DNA of 64,000 nucleotides from contig NZ_RCZG01000008.1 of the NCBI RefSeq assembly GCF_006439015.1, forward strand, positions 173,909 through 237,908. Reading direction: 5' to 3'. The stretch comes from Mycolicibacterium hodleri. Lineage in GTDB: Bacteria; Actinomycetota; Actinomycetes; Mycobacteriales; Mycobacteriaceae. Each line of letters starts with the position of its first letter. Position 1 is the first letter of the stretch. The translations under genes were made by a program, and so were the position numbers. A model generated the notes under the pieces. That model saw only the letters and a program-made list of their open reading frames with translations. It did not search any database and was not told the origin of the DNA. Below are positions 16,743 through 26,437 of the stretch, piece after piece.

Positions 16743-19697
16743 GTGGCCAAACCCGCGACGCAGCGACCTACGTTGCCCAGCGTCGGCAGACTGGGATTGG
16801 TCGAACCGCCCGCCCGCACCGATCTGAACCGGCTGGGCTGGAACACCGATGACCACGTCGAACTGTTGTGGTCGTTGTCGCGTGCGCCCGACGCCGACAT
16901 CGCCCTCCGGACGATGGTGCGACTTGCCGACGCACTAGGGCAGGACTGGGACGAGTTGAATCTCGCCCTGGTCAAGGACCGCGCGCTGCGAGGCCGGCTG
17001 CTGGGGGTGCTCGGCTCGTCCACTGCGCTCGGGGATCACCTCGTCGCGCAACCGCGGTCGTGGCATCTACTGGCGGGGCGCGTGTCGCTACCGAGCGCAG
17101 GCGAGCTGCGCCGTATCTTTGCCGAGCTGGCCGAGAAGACCTCGGACGCAAACGATTTGCGCGTTCTCTACCGGGATCGGCTGCTGGTGCTGGCCGCATT
17201 GGACCTCGCCCCGACGGTCGAGAACGAGACCGTCCTGCCGTTCCCCACGGTGGGGGAGCACCTCGCCGATCTCGCCGACGCGGCGCTGGGAGCGGCGCTC
17301 ATCGTGGCCACCAGGACGGTATGCAAAGACGGCGCGCCACCGCCCCGGTTGGCCGTCATCGCCATGGGCAAGTGCGGGGCGCGCGAACTGAACTACGTGA
17401 GCGACGTCGACGTCATCTTCGTCGCGGAGCGCGCCGATGCCATCAGCACCAGGGTGGCCGGCGAGATGATGCGGTTTGGAGCCGACGCCTTCTTCGAAGT
17501 CGACGCCGCACTGCGGCCCGAGGGCAAGCGCGGACAACTCGTTCGCACGCTCGAGTCCCATGTGGCCTACTACGAGCGGTGGGCCAAGACCTGGGAGTTC
17601 CAGGCACTGTTGAAGGCGCGGCCGGCGGTCGGTGACGTCGAACTGGGTGAGCAGTACATGGCGGCGCTCAAGCCGATGGTGTGGGCGGCGCGCGAGCGGG
17701 AGGACTTCGTCTCCGAGGTGCAGAAGATGCGCCGACGCGTCGAAGAATTGGTGCCCGCAGACGTCAGGGCACGGGAGATCAAGCTCGGTACGGGCGGGCT
17801 GCGCGACGTCGAGTTTGCGGTGCAGTTGCTTCAGCTCGTCCACGGCCGCAACGACGAGTCACTACAGGTGGCGTCGACGGTCGACGCGCTCGCAGCATTG
17901 GGCACCGGCGGTTACGTCGGGCGGGACGACGCCGCCAACCTGACCGCGTCGTATGAGTTCCTGCGACTGCTCGAGCACCGTCTGCAACTGCAGCGGCTCA
18001 AGCGCACCCACATGCTTCCCGAGCCCGACGACGAAGAGGCGATGCGGTGGCTGGCCCGGGCTGCGCACATGCGCCCCGACGGCCAGCACGACACGCTCGG
18101 CGTGCTGCGGGAGGAACTCAAGCGCCAGAGCCGACGGGTATCGCGTCTGCACGCCAAGCTCTTCTACCAACCACTGCTGGAGTCCGTCGAGGGCGGTGGC
18201 GTCGGGTTCTCCCCAAGCATGTCACCAGAGGCCGCCGAACGTCAGCTCGCCGCGCTGGGCTACGAGGGACCGCAGAGTGCGTTGACTCACCTGGCCGCCT
18301 TGACGGGCAGCAGCGGTAGGCGTGGACGGGTGCAGCAGGTGCTTTTGCCAACCCTGTTGGACTGGTTGTCGGACTCGCCAGACCCGGACGCGGGCCTGCT
18401 GGCCTACCGCCGCATCAGCGACGAACTCGCCGAGCAGCGTTGGTATCTGGCATCGCTGCGCGACGAGGGCGCCGTGGCGAAGCGCTTGATGCACGTGCTG
18501 GGCACGTCGGCGTTCGTTCCTGAACTGTTGATGCGCGCACCCGAGGTGATCCGCCAGTACGCCGACGGGCCCGCGGGACCCAAGCTGCTCGACGTGGAGC
18601 CGGACGGGTTGGCCCGCGCACTGATCGCGTCGGCAGGTCGGTACGACGAGCCCCTGCGGGCGATCGCTGCAGCGCGGACGCTACGTCGTCGTGAGCTGGC
18701 GCGCGTTGCGTCTGCCGATCTTCTGGGCATGCTCGAGGTCACCGAGGTCTGCACGGCGCTGACGTCGGTATGGGTGGCCGTGTTGCAGGCCGCGCTGGAC
18801 GTCGTGATGCGGGCGAACATGCCCGCGGGCGGCCCTCCGGCGCGGATCGCGGTGATCGGCATGGGCAGACTCGGTGGCGGGGAATTGAGCTATGGCTCCG
18901 ACGCCGACGTCATGTTCGTGTGCGAATCCGTCGGCGGGGCAGAGGAATCCGCGGCCGTGAGGTGGTCGGTCACGATTGCCGAGCAGGTGCGCGCGCTGTT
19001 GGGAACCCCGAGCGCCGACCCGCCGCTGGAAGTCGACACCAACCTGCGGCCCGAGGGACGCAGCGGGCCCTTGGTCCGCACGCTCGCCTCCTATGAGGCG
19101 TACTACGCGCGATTCGCGCAGACGTGGGAAGTCCAAGCGCTGCTGCGGGCGCATCGCGTCGCGGGCGACGAGGACCTCGGACACCGCTTCCTGTTGATGG
19201 CCGACAAGACCCGATACCCACCCGGCGGGGTGTCCGCCGATGCGGTGCAGGAGATTCGGCGCGTCAAGGCGCGCATCGACGCCGAGCGACTGCCTCGCGG
19301 CGCAGATCCGAACACCCACACCAAGTTGGGGCGAGGTGGCCTCGCCGACGTCGAGTGGACGGTCCAGCTGCTGCAACTGCGGCACGGGCACCAGATCCCT
19401 TCGCTGCACAGCACGTCCACGTTGGACGCGCTCAATGCCATCGGGGCGGCCGAGTTGATCGCCGAGGGTGACATCGACCTACTGCGGCAGGCCTGGCTGA
19501 CCGCGACGCGCGCCCGCAACGCCTTGGTGCTGGTGAAGGGCAAGCCCACCGATCAGCTTCCCGGGCCCGGGCGCCAGCTCAACGCCGTTGCCGTGGCCGC
19601 GGGTTGGGACAGCGGTGACGGCAGCGAGTTCCTGGACAACTACCTTCGCGTGACCCGTCGGGCAAAGTCCGTGGTGCTCAGGATCTTTGGGGGCTAG
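16743..19697 (+). CDS. glnE: Bifunctional glutamine synthetase adenylyltransferase/adenylyl-removing enzyme
   Basis: This 984-residue protein contains two homologous nucleotidyltransferase units. The first (adenylyl-removing half) has MGKCGARELNYVSDVDV near residue 208; the second (adenylylating half) has MGRLGGGELSYGSDADV near 705. Each is followed by an LRPEG motif and a GlnD-type PII-uridylyltransferase helical domain (GTGGLRDVEFAVQLLQL; GRGGLADVEWTVQLLQL). The enzyme switches type I glutamine synthetase off and on by adenylylating one tyrosine, in response to nitrogen state. The target here should be GlnA1 (Tyr406). Confidence 0.96.
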   Translation: MAKPATQRPTLPSVGRLGLVEPPARTDLNRLGWNTDDHVELLWSLSRAPDADIALRTMVRLADALGQDWDELNLALVKDRALRGRLLGVLGSSTALGDHLVAQPRSWHLLAGRVSLPSAGELRRIFAELAEKTSDANDLRVLYRDRLLVLAALDLAPTVENETVLPFPTVGEHLADLADAALGAALIVATRTVCKDGAPPPRLAVIAMGKCGARELNYVSDVDVIFVAERADAISTRVAGEMMRFGADAFFEVDAALRPEGKRGQLVRTLESHVAYYERWAKTWEFQALLKARPAVGDVELGEQYMAALKPMVWAAREREDFVSEVQKMRRRVEELVPADVRAREIKLGTGGLRDVEFAVQLLQLVHGRNDESLQVASTVDALAALGTGGYVGRDDAANLTASYEFLRLLEHRLQLQRLKRTHMLPEPDDEEAMRWLARAAHMRPDGQHDTLGVLREELKRQSRRVSRLHAKLFYQPLLESVEGGGVGFSPSMSPEAAERQLAALGYEGPQSALTHLAALTGSSGRRGRVQQVLLPTLLDWLSDSPDPDAGLLAYRRISDELAEQRWYLASLRDEGAVAKRLMHVLGTSAFVPELLMRAPEVIRQYADGPAGPKLLDVEPDGLARALIASAGRYDEPLRAIAAARTLRRRELARVASADLLGMLEVTEVCTALTSVWVAVLQAALDVVMRANMPAGGPPARIAVIGMGRLGGGELSYGSDADVMFVCESVGGAEESAAVRWSVTIAEQVRALLGTPSADPPLEVDTNLRPEGRSGPLVRTLASYEAYYARFAQTWEVQALLRAHRVAGDEDLGHRFLLMADKTRYPPGGVSADAVQEIRRVKARIDAERLPRGADPNTHTKLGRGGLADVEWTVQLLQLRHGHQIPSLHSTSTLDALNAIGAAELIAEGDIDLLRQAWLTATRARNALVLVKGKPTDQLPGPGRQLNAVAVAAGWDSGDGSEFLDNYLRVTRRAKSVVLRIFGG

Positions 19698-20079
19698 TGC
19701 GACTCATGTCGCAGGGCGCCCACATCTAGGTCCGGCGCGTGGCGACCAGGATGAAGGCGCCCACCAAACAACGGGTGGGCACCGGGCAGACCGAGATGGA
19801 CCTGGGACTGGCACAGGTTCTGGGCTCGCGGCATTGCCGGTTGTGTCGTCTCGGATGATTGAACTCGCGGACGCACTCGGGACGGGGTGTGGGAGGCTCG
19901 GATAGACCTCGGAAAGCAAGAGTGAAAGCGTGTTTCGTTTAATACCCGCACTATCCAGATCCCGCCGGACAACATATCCTCACCTTCGCCGACCCACGAC
20001 CCAACCATGTCAATTCAGCTATCGCCGCAATCAACCCGCACCCGCTTGACGGTGTGCTCCAATTTTTAGCCAACTCGGA
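19698..20079. other. Intergenic region between convergent glnE and the large surface-protein gene
   Basis: I see no credible gene in these 382 bases. A hairpin GCCCACC (19759-19765) / GGTGGGC (19774-19780) with an eight-base loop lies about 60 bases after the glnE stop and may terminate glnE. The right half (about 19925-20075) is more A+T-rich than its surroundings. This is the left junction of the accessory segment that separates glnE from glnA1. Confidence 0.6.
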
Positions 20080-23000
20080 TCAGATGGAGTTAACGGCGGG
20101 TGAGTTCGGCGACCACAAAACGTAGTCGGGTCCAGTAAAGGCCGCGTCGGTCGGGACGTCCGGCGATGCCAAGCCGCCGATCGGCACGTACGCCGCGGCC
20201 CACTCGTTCGCGTCGGTGTAGGCGACGATAAAGAAGCTGTCGTCCACGTCGCTGTAGTTGCCACTAAATTCGCTCCAAGCGGGGTCAACGGTGTAGGTGA
20301 AGTTTCCGTTGCCATCGACGTCCACCGACCCGAAATAGAAGTCCACGTCGCCGATGGGGGGGTCTAGCCGCGGATCCCCAGCCGAGAGGCGGCGGGTGGG
20401 TTGGCCGACGACACGGTAGCCGGCCACATTGTCGAATGGAACTGTGACCTGGCCGCTGACTATTCCACCAACAGGCAGCTGTCCTGTGGTGCTAACGGTG
20501 GATTGCTTGACAATACTCACCGGTATGGTGACGGCCTGAATACTGCCGTGACCGTCGTCGACTGTCACCGTGAAGCTGTCAAGGTAGATGCCTGGGTCGT
20601 TCCGATATTGCGGATCTGGGGTGTATAGGAAGAGCAACGCCAGGTTGCTGACCGGGCCGAGCGGGCCGTCATCCGCCGCCCCCTCGATTGGGAAGGGGAC
20701 TTGCTGCAACGTGCCGAATGACGGATCAGTGTGGGTGAGGGTGAGAGCGTCGCCTTCTAAGTCAGTTAGGTAATAAAGAATCTCGACCTCCCCGCTGCTT
20801 GGATCAACTCGGCCGGAGAGCGAACTGGGCTGCGTCAGATCGAGTGTCGTCAACGAGGTGTCGGATAGAGATGGTGAAACCCCGTCCCAGATCGGCGACA
20901 CGCTGATCACTGGTGCGACATTAATTATTGGAGCTGAGACGGCGAGGTACATCGGAGAGGCGCCGTCGAAGGACAGCGTCAGCGTGTCCGGCGTCGTCGC
21001 GACGTGAGCGGCATCCAGATCGCCGATCTGGTAGTTCAACCCCACGTAGGTGCCCGGTTGCAAGCCGAGCAGACGGCCGAATAAATCGCCGACCGACGTC
21101 ACGTTGCCGTTCTCGTCGACCTGAGGGGTGTCGTGCACGGTAAAGACCGCGCTCGACAGGACGGTACCGTTCACCGCAGCGGCAGAGACGCTCGTGGTAT
21201 CTACGTAGGTAGAAGGTCCCTTGAATATGTAGAGGACCTGGCCATATTCGAAATTCACTGGAATCTCGTCGTCGGCGGCGGTAAATGTGGCGACCAGAGT
21301 CAGCGCCGAGGATGTCACGGCGAAGGGCACCGGTACCGTGACCGTCCGGTCGGTCACACCCGCGAAATGGCCGTCCTGAGCCACGATGGTGACGGCGTCG
21401 GCATTCACCCCGGTGGGCAAAGTGGTTGGCGGAGTGTAGGTGAACGTGCCGTTACCGTTGTCCGCCACGGACCCGTAGTTGCTACTTGCGACGAGGACCA
21501 TGCCGTCACCATCGGGGTCGGACACCGTCACGGTGATGATGCTGGTGCCGGTCGACGGGTCCGGATCGCTCGCGGTCGCGGAGACTATTGCCTCCTTGTT
21601 GAGCGGGGTCACCGTCAGATCGGTGCCCAGCGACGCCGATCCGCCGAAACCGTCCTGCACGGAGACCACGATGTGATCGGTGACCGGGCTGGCGGGACCG
21701 GTGCCTGCGCTCACGGTGTGGGCGTAGGCGGCGTCGGGGGTGTAGGTGAACACGCCGGCACCGTTGTACACCACCGTGCCGTGCTCGGCGGTTGCGCTGT
21801 AGGACAACGTGTCCGAGTCGGGGTCCGCGCCCGTGACGGCGAACGTCACCGCCCCGGTGGTCGCATTGGGGCTTCCGGTCGGATCGCCGCCAGTCAGGTT
21901 CGGGTCACCATTGCGAGGTGTCACGGCGATGACGGTGGACTTGCTGACCACATGGCCGTGCCCGTCGTCGACGGTCACCACCACGGTGTCGTTCACCGGT
22001 GTCGTGCTGCCGCCTGTGGCGAGTTGATGGGCGTACGTGGCGTCGGGCGCGTAGGTGAAGCTGCCGGCGCCGTTATTGGTGAGCACTCCATGCCCGGCGG
22101 TGGCGCCGTAGGTCAAGGAGTCGCCGTCGGGATCGGTGGCAACAGCGGTGAACGTGGCCTGCCCGGTGCCGTCAGGGTTCAACGCCCCCGGCACGGTGAG
22201 CGTCGGCGCACCGTTGGCGATGGGTGCGATTGTGACTGGGACGTCGACCGTGGCGCTGCCTCCGTGTCCGTCGGTGATGGTGACGGTGAAGGAGTCCGCC
22301 GTGGGCCCGCCGATGCCAGCAGCCTGTCGCGCATCGGCTGTGGGTGCGTAGGTGAACGTGCCCGTGTTGGTGACCAGGACCGAACCTCTGTCGGTGTTGG
22401 TGCTCCCGCTAAAGGTCAACGAATCGCCATCAACGTCGGCCCCGGTCACCGATCCGGTTACCACTCCGGTGGTGGCGTCGGGGCTGCCGACGGTGGGCGA
22501 ATTGCCCGTGGGCGCAATGTTCTTCGCGACGACGGTGACCGAGACCGGCACGGCTAGGGTGCCGCCCTTGCCGTCGGAGACGGTGACCGTGAAGGTGTCG
22601 GTCTTGGCGGGAGCGGTCGCGCCGATTGCAGCGGCGGCGTGGCGGGCTGCGGCGTTGGGGGTGTAGCTGAAGGCGCCGGTCGTGGTGTCGACGGTGACCG
22701 TGCCCTTGGGCGTGGTGCCGCCGGCGGGTCCGGCGAACGCCAGCGGATCGCCGTCGGGGTCGGTGGCCGTCACGGTGCCGGTGACCATGCCGATGGTGGG
22801 GTCGGGTGTGTTGAGGTTGGCGGAGCCACCCGTCGGTGCATTGTTGACCGGCCCGACGGGGATGGGCGCGATGGTCACGGTAACGGCCGTGGTGGTGGTT
22901 CCGCCGTGGCCGTCGTCGATGGTGACGGTGAACTTCTCGGTCTTGGTCGCGGTGGAGGCGTTGGGGGCGGTGGCGGCTTGACGGGCGGCTTCGGTTGGGG

Positions 23001-25623
23001 TGTAGGTGAATTGGCCGTTGGCGCCGAAGGCGATGGTGCCCTTCTTCAGCGTGCCGGTGCGGTAGCTGAACGCGTCGAGGTCGGTATCGCTTGCGGTGAG
23101 GGTCCCCTTGACCACCCCGGTCGCGGTGTCGGGCGAGTTCACCGCGGCGCTGGCTGCGGTGGGTAGTGCGTTGGCGGGTCTGATGTCGACGGTGACGACT
23201 TGGTCGATGGTGCCGCCGTGGCCGTCGTCGACCGTAATGGTGAAGGCGTCGACCTTGTCAGCAGGTGTGGCACCGGTGGCGGCGGCGTCGTGGCGGGCGT
23301 CGGCGTCGGGGGTGTAGGTGAATCTGCCCCTGGTGTCGATGCTCACGGTGCCCTTGGTCGGCCCGGTGCTGACTGAGTAGGACAGGGGGTCCCTGTCCTT
23401 GTCGGTACCGGTCACGCTGCCCTTGACGATGCCGGTGCTCGAGCTGGGTCTCGAGGCTCTGGTTCTCGCGGTGGGGTCGACGTCGGTGGGGCTGATGTCG
23501 ATGGTGATCAGTTGAGTGACGATGCCGCGACGACCATCTGAGACGGTGACGGTGAAGCTGTCGGTCAATGCAGTGGTCGCACCGTCGGCAGAGGCGTCGT
23601 GCCGCGCGGTGGACGTTGGGGTGTAGGTGAAGGTGCCGTCCGGGTTGACGGTCACAGTGCCCTTCGTCGGGGCGCCGGTGACGACGTAGGTCAGCGTGTC
23701 GAGATCGGGGTCGGTGACACCGACCCCGCCGGTTACGGTCCCGGTGGCGGCGTCGGCAGTTCCCGGACTAGAGACTCCCACAACGGGTTTGGCGTTGTCG
23801 GGGTCCAGCGAGATGATCTGCAGGTTGCCTTCGCTGTTGAAGTACAGTTCCACGCCGTCGGGTGACAGGACGCCCGAGGGGTACCACCCGCCGAAGGTCG
23901 CGTTGGTGGGCACGGTGGTGAGCAGGGCGTAGTCGGGCCCGGTGGCGTCCAAGACCTTGATGCTGCTGGCGGTGTCGTCGAACACCATCAGCAGGCTGCC
24001 GTCCTTGGTGAGTACCAGGTCGATGGGATTGCCGCCGACCTCGATGTAACCAAGGGGATCGGTGGACTTGGCATCGAAGACGGTGATCTCGCCGTTGGGG
24101 TTGTCGGCAAGGTAGACCGTCGTGCTGTCGGGGGAGACCGCGACGGCAGAGAGGTATGCCGCGGTGTAGATCAGTGTGGCGGTGCGCGAGGTGGATGAGA
24201 AGACGTAGAGGCCGGAGTCGACGAAGTCGGGATTCTCGGGGTCGGGGGTCACGGGTGGGATGTCGGCGATGACATAGATCTTCTTGCCATCGGGCGCAAC
24301 GACAGTGTCGTAGAAGACGTCGGTCAATGCGCCGGGCAGTGTCACCGTGCGGGTGATCCTGTTGGTCGCGGTGGACACCATGGTGACCACCGCGGTGTCC
24401 ACACCGGTCCTGGCGTTAGTGAGTACGCCGGTGGCATAGAGCGTCTTGCCGTCGGGGCTGATGGTCAGCAGCACCGGTTCGCGATTTGCGCCGAAGTCGA
24501 TCGGCTTGGCGAGTTGGTTGGTGGTGGCGTCGATGACGGTGATGAGATTGGTGGTGTCGTCGACGACGTAGACCTTCGTGCCGTCGGGGGTGACGGCAAG
24601 TCCGGTCGGGGCGACCGTCAGCTCGATGTCGGCGAGTTTGACTCGGTTGATGGTGTCGATCACCGAGACGGTCTTGGCGTCGGTGTTCGCGACGTAGGCG
24701 CGGGTGTTGGTGGTGGCGACTGCCGCGGTGCCAGCGCCGGTGGCCACGTCGCCCACGTCGGCGATCGTCGTCGGACTGACGGGGACCGACAGCTGCCCGG
24801 TCGCTGTCTGGGAACCAGGGGCGGAGACGTATTTCGCCGCCGCGCCCCGCCCGAATTCTCGGCGGGCGGCCGCCAGCATCACCCATAGTGCCGGGGATTC
24901 CGCGGGTCCGCCCGGGCCGGTGCCCAGCAGCGCGGTCGAAAATGCGCTCAGCACACTGCCGATGACGGTGGCGGGGGCCGGGACGGGCGCCGCGAGGACT
25001 TGGCCGACGGGATTAATCGAAGCGGCGACGATCGGCGTGGCTGCCGCACTCACGCTGACCATTCGGGCGAGGGTCGGCGCGGTGGGTGTCGAGAGTGCGG
25101 TCGGTGCGGTGGTGACCGCAGCGGTGACTCGTGAGGTGGAGCCAGAGGTCTGAGCGCCTCCACCGGAGGACAGCCGACTTCTCGGCGGCGTAGATGTGGG
25201 CGCGGTGGCGGACGTGCTGCCGGTCTTGGGCTTCCGCTTGGCGGCCCGCGCCGGCTTGGCCGGGGTGCCGTCGTCTCCTGAGGTGTTGGCGCCGCCGGAA
25301 CTGGAGATGACCACTCCGGGAGCGACTTCGGTGGAGTTACCGGTGGATCCAGAGACGCCAGCCGGGTCGGTGGCGCCATCATCGGTGCCTGATCCTGCGC
25401 TCGGATCCGTGGCCCCGGCCGGGGTCGTGTCCACGGTCCCCACGGAGGTCCCATCGGCATCGTTGCTGGCATCGTCTGGCGACGTGTCGGTCGTCGACGT
25501 GGTGGCCGTGCTGGAATCGGTGGGGGTTGCCCACGCGACACCGGGTGCGCTGGCAACTGCAGTGCCCACCCCCAGCACTACCGCCAATGCCCCAACCCGA
25601 CCTACATACTTGGCATAACCCAT
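20080..25623 (-). CDS. Very large exported protein: seven-bladed YVTN-type beta-propeller plus Ig/VCBS-like repeats
   Basis: This 1847-residue protein starts with a secretion signal (residues 1-33, cleavage after AWA) and a low-complexity Thr/Ser/Asp/Pro linker to about 270. Residues about 300-610 hold seven propeller units of the YVTN type (for example RAYVANTDAKTVSVID, KVYVVDDTTNLITVID). Eight Ig/cadherin-like repeats of about 100 residues follow at about 618-1435, each with a D-x-D-x-D-x-L strand, FTYTP and FTVTVDDGHGG. The tail to 1847 holds about three divergent repeats. No LPXTG motif or terminal membrane helix is seen, so anchoring is unexplained. It is probably a surface adhesin or matrix protein; binding partners are unknown. 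A GGGGGGA ribosome-binding site precedes ATG 25623. Confidence 0.88.
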   Translation of the reverse strand: MGYAKYVGRVGALAVVLGVGTAVASAPGVAWATPTDSSTATTSTTDTSPDDASNDADGTSVGTVDTTPAGATDPSAGSGTDDGATDPAGVSGSTGNSTEVAPGVVISSSGGANTSGDDGTPAKPARAAKRKPKTGSTSATAPTSTPPRSRLSSGGGAQTSGSTSRVTAAVTTAPTALSTPTAPTLARMVSVSAAATPIVAASINPVGQVLAAPVPAPATVIGSVLSAFSTALLGTGPGGPAESPALWVMLAAARREFGRGAAAKYVSAPGSQTATGQLSVPVSPTTIADVGDVATGAGTAAVATTNTRAYVANTDAKTVSVIDTINRVKLADIELTVAPTGLAVTPDGTKVYVVDDTTNLITVIDATTNQLAKPIDFGANREPVLLTISPDGKTLYATGVLTNARTGVDTAVVTMVSTATNRITRTVTLPGALTDVFYDTVVAPDGKKIYVIADIPPVTPDPENPDFVDSGLYVFSSTSRTATLIYTAAYLSAVAVSPDSTTVYLADNPNGEITVFDAKSTDPLGYIEVGGNPIDLVLTKDGSLLMVFDDTASSIKVLDATGPDYALLTTVPTNATFGGWYPSGVLSPDGVELYFNSEGNLQIISLDPDNAKPVVGVSSPGTADAATGTVTGGVGVTDPDLDTLTYVVTGAPTKGTVTVNPDGTFTYTPTSTARHDASADGATTALTDSFTVTVSDGRRGIVTQLITIDISPTDVDPTARTRASRPSSSTGIVKGSVTGTDKDRDPLSYSVSTGPTKGTVSIDTRGRFTYTPDADARHDAAATGATPADKVDAFTITVDDGHGGTIDQVVTVDIRPANALPTAASAAVNSPDTATGVVKGTLTASDTDLDAFSYRTGTLKKGTIAFGANGQFTYTPTEAARQAATAPNASTATKTEKFTVTIDDGHGGTTTTAVTVTIAPIPVGPVNNAPTGGSANLNTPDPTIGMVTGTVTATDPDGDPLAFAGPAGGTTPKGTVTVDTTTGAFSYTPNAAARHAAAAIGATAPAKTDTFTVTVSDGKGGTLAVPVSVTVVAKNIAPTGNSPTVGSPDATTGVVTGSVTGADVDGDSLTFSGSTNTDRGSVLVTNTGTFTYAPTADARQAAGIGGPTADSFTVTITDGHGGSATVDVPVTIAPIANGAPTLTVPGALNPDGTGQATFTAVATDPDGDSLTYGATAGHGVLTNNGAGSFTYAPDATYAHQLATGGSTTPVNDTVVVTVDDGHGHVVSKSTVIAVTPRNGDPNLTGGDPTGSPNATTGAVTFAVTGADPDSDTLSYSATAEHGTVVYNGAGVFTYTPDAAYAHTVSAGTGPASPVTDHIVVSVQDGFGGSASLGTDLTVTPLNKEAIVSATASDPDPSTGTSIITVTVSDPDGDGMVLVASSNYGSVADNGNGTFTYTPPTTLPTGVNADAVTIVAQDGHFAGVTDRTVTVPVPFAVTSSALTLVATFTAADDEIPVNFEYGQVLYIFKGPSTYVDTTSVSAAAVNGTVLSSAVFTVHDTPQVDENGNVTSVGDLFGRLLGLQPGTYVGLNYQIGDLDAAHVATTPDTLTLSFDGASPMYLAVSAPIINVAPVISVSPIWDGVSPSLSDTSLTTLDLTQPSSLSGRVDPSSGEVEILYYLTDLEGDALTLTHTDPSFGTLQQVPFPIEGAADDGPLGPVSNLALLFLYTPDPQYRNDPGIYLDSFTVTVDDGHGSIQAVTIPVSIVKQSTVSTTGQLPVGGIVSGQVTVPFDNVAGYRVVGQPTRRLSAGDPRLDPPIGDVDFYFGSVDVDGNGNFTYTVDPAWSEFSGNYSDVDDSFFIVAYTDANEWAAAYVPIGGLASPDVPTDAAFTGPDYVLWSPNSPAVNSI

Positions 25624-25809
25624 GACAGTTCCCCCCCAGGAATGTGTTCAATGTGCGACGTTGACGCTATTGCTAATTGCGGTCATGTTGAATCGGGGAA
25701 AACCCTGTGTTTCTCAGCAAATTCCCAGGGGAGGGGTGCGGCAGCAGGCCAACTGACGGTGTCGCCAGGCGGGTGTCGGGGCCCGTTGACCCCCTGATAG
25801 AACCTGACC

Positions 25810-26436
25810 ATGGACTTTCCGTTCGACCTCATCAGTGATGAGGAGTACGAACGGCAGCGGACGCTGCATGAACCCTTGACCCAGGCCGTGCGTGAGCTGA
25901 TCGATGCGGGCATCCGCACCGACCTCGACGAGGCCGGAGTGCGGGAGGCTCGGGCCGCCATCGAAGCGGTCACCGAAAGGCTTCGCAGCGTGCAGCGATC
26001 CCAGACGTCGACGTTGCGCCACGCAGATACCGGACGACCGCTGGCCTGGGCCAATCCTGCAGTGGGCGTGCGTAATGCGATTGCGCCCCCGATGGACATC
26101 AAGCACGAGGACACCGGCCGATGCTGGGCCGAGTTCGAGCTCGGCGTGGCCTACGAGGGGCCACCGGGTCTGGTACACGGCGGCATTTGCGCCCTCGTCC
26201 TGGACCACATCCTCGGTGAGGCGGCCAGTGACGGACTGACCAAGCCCCTATTCACCGGCACCATCACCCTTCGCTATCTGCGAGGCACGCCACTCGGCCG
26301 ACTGCGTGCCGAGGCATTCGTCGAAAGGAGTGAGGGCATCAAGACCTATGCGCGTGGTTACCTCGGTGACACTGACGGTTGGAGTGTGGAGGCGGACGGC
26401 GTGTTCATCCGGCCCGCATGGGCAAGGGAGAGCTGA
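25810..26436 (+). CDS. PaaI-type hotdog-fold thioesterase
   Basis: This 208-residue protein has an N-terminal helical extension of about 85 residues and a C-terminal hotdog domain. The hotdog helix is GLVHGGICALVLDHILGEAA, matching the HGG-containing helix of PaaI-like acyl-CoA thioesterases, followed by TGTITLRYLRGTPL. It is separated by one base from the downstream luciferase-like gene, so they form an operon, perhaps in acyl-CoA breakdown. The substrate is unknown. Confidence 0.87.
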   Translation: MDFPFDLISDEEYERQRTLHEPLTQAVRELIDAGIRTDLDEAGVREARAAIEAVTERLRSVQRSQTSTLRHADTGRPLAWANPAVGVRNAIAPPMDIKHEDTGRCWAEFELGVAYEGPPGLVHGGICALVLDHILGEAASDGLTKPLFTGTITLRYLRGTPLGRLRAEAFVERSEGIKTYARGYLGDTDGWSVEADGVFIRPAWARES

Positions 26437-26437
26437 C

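Noticed and set aside
21133..22557. 474-residue Gly/Val-rich plus-strand frame
   Set aside because: It is antisense to the repeat region of the large surface protein. Codon bias and repeat logic fit only the minus-strand frame.
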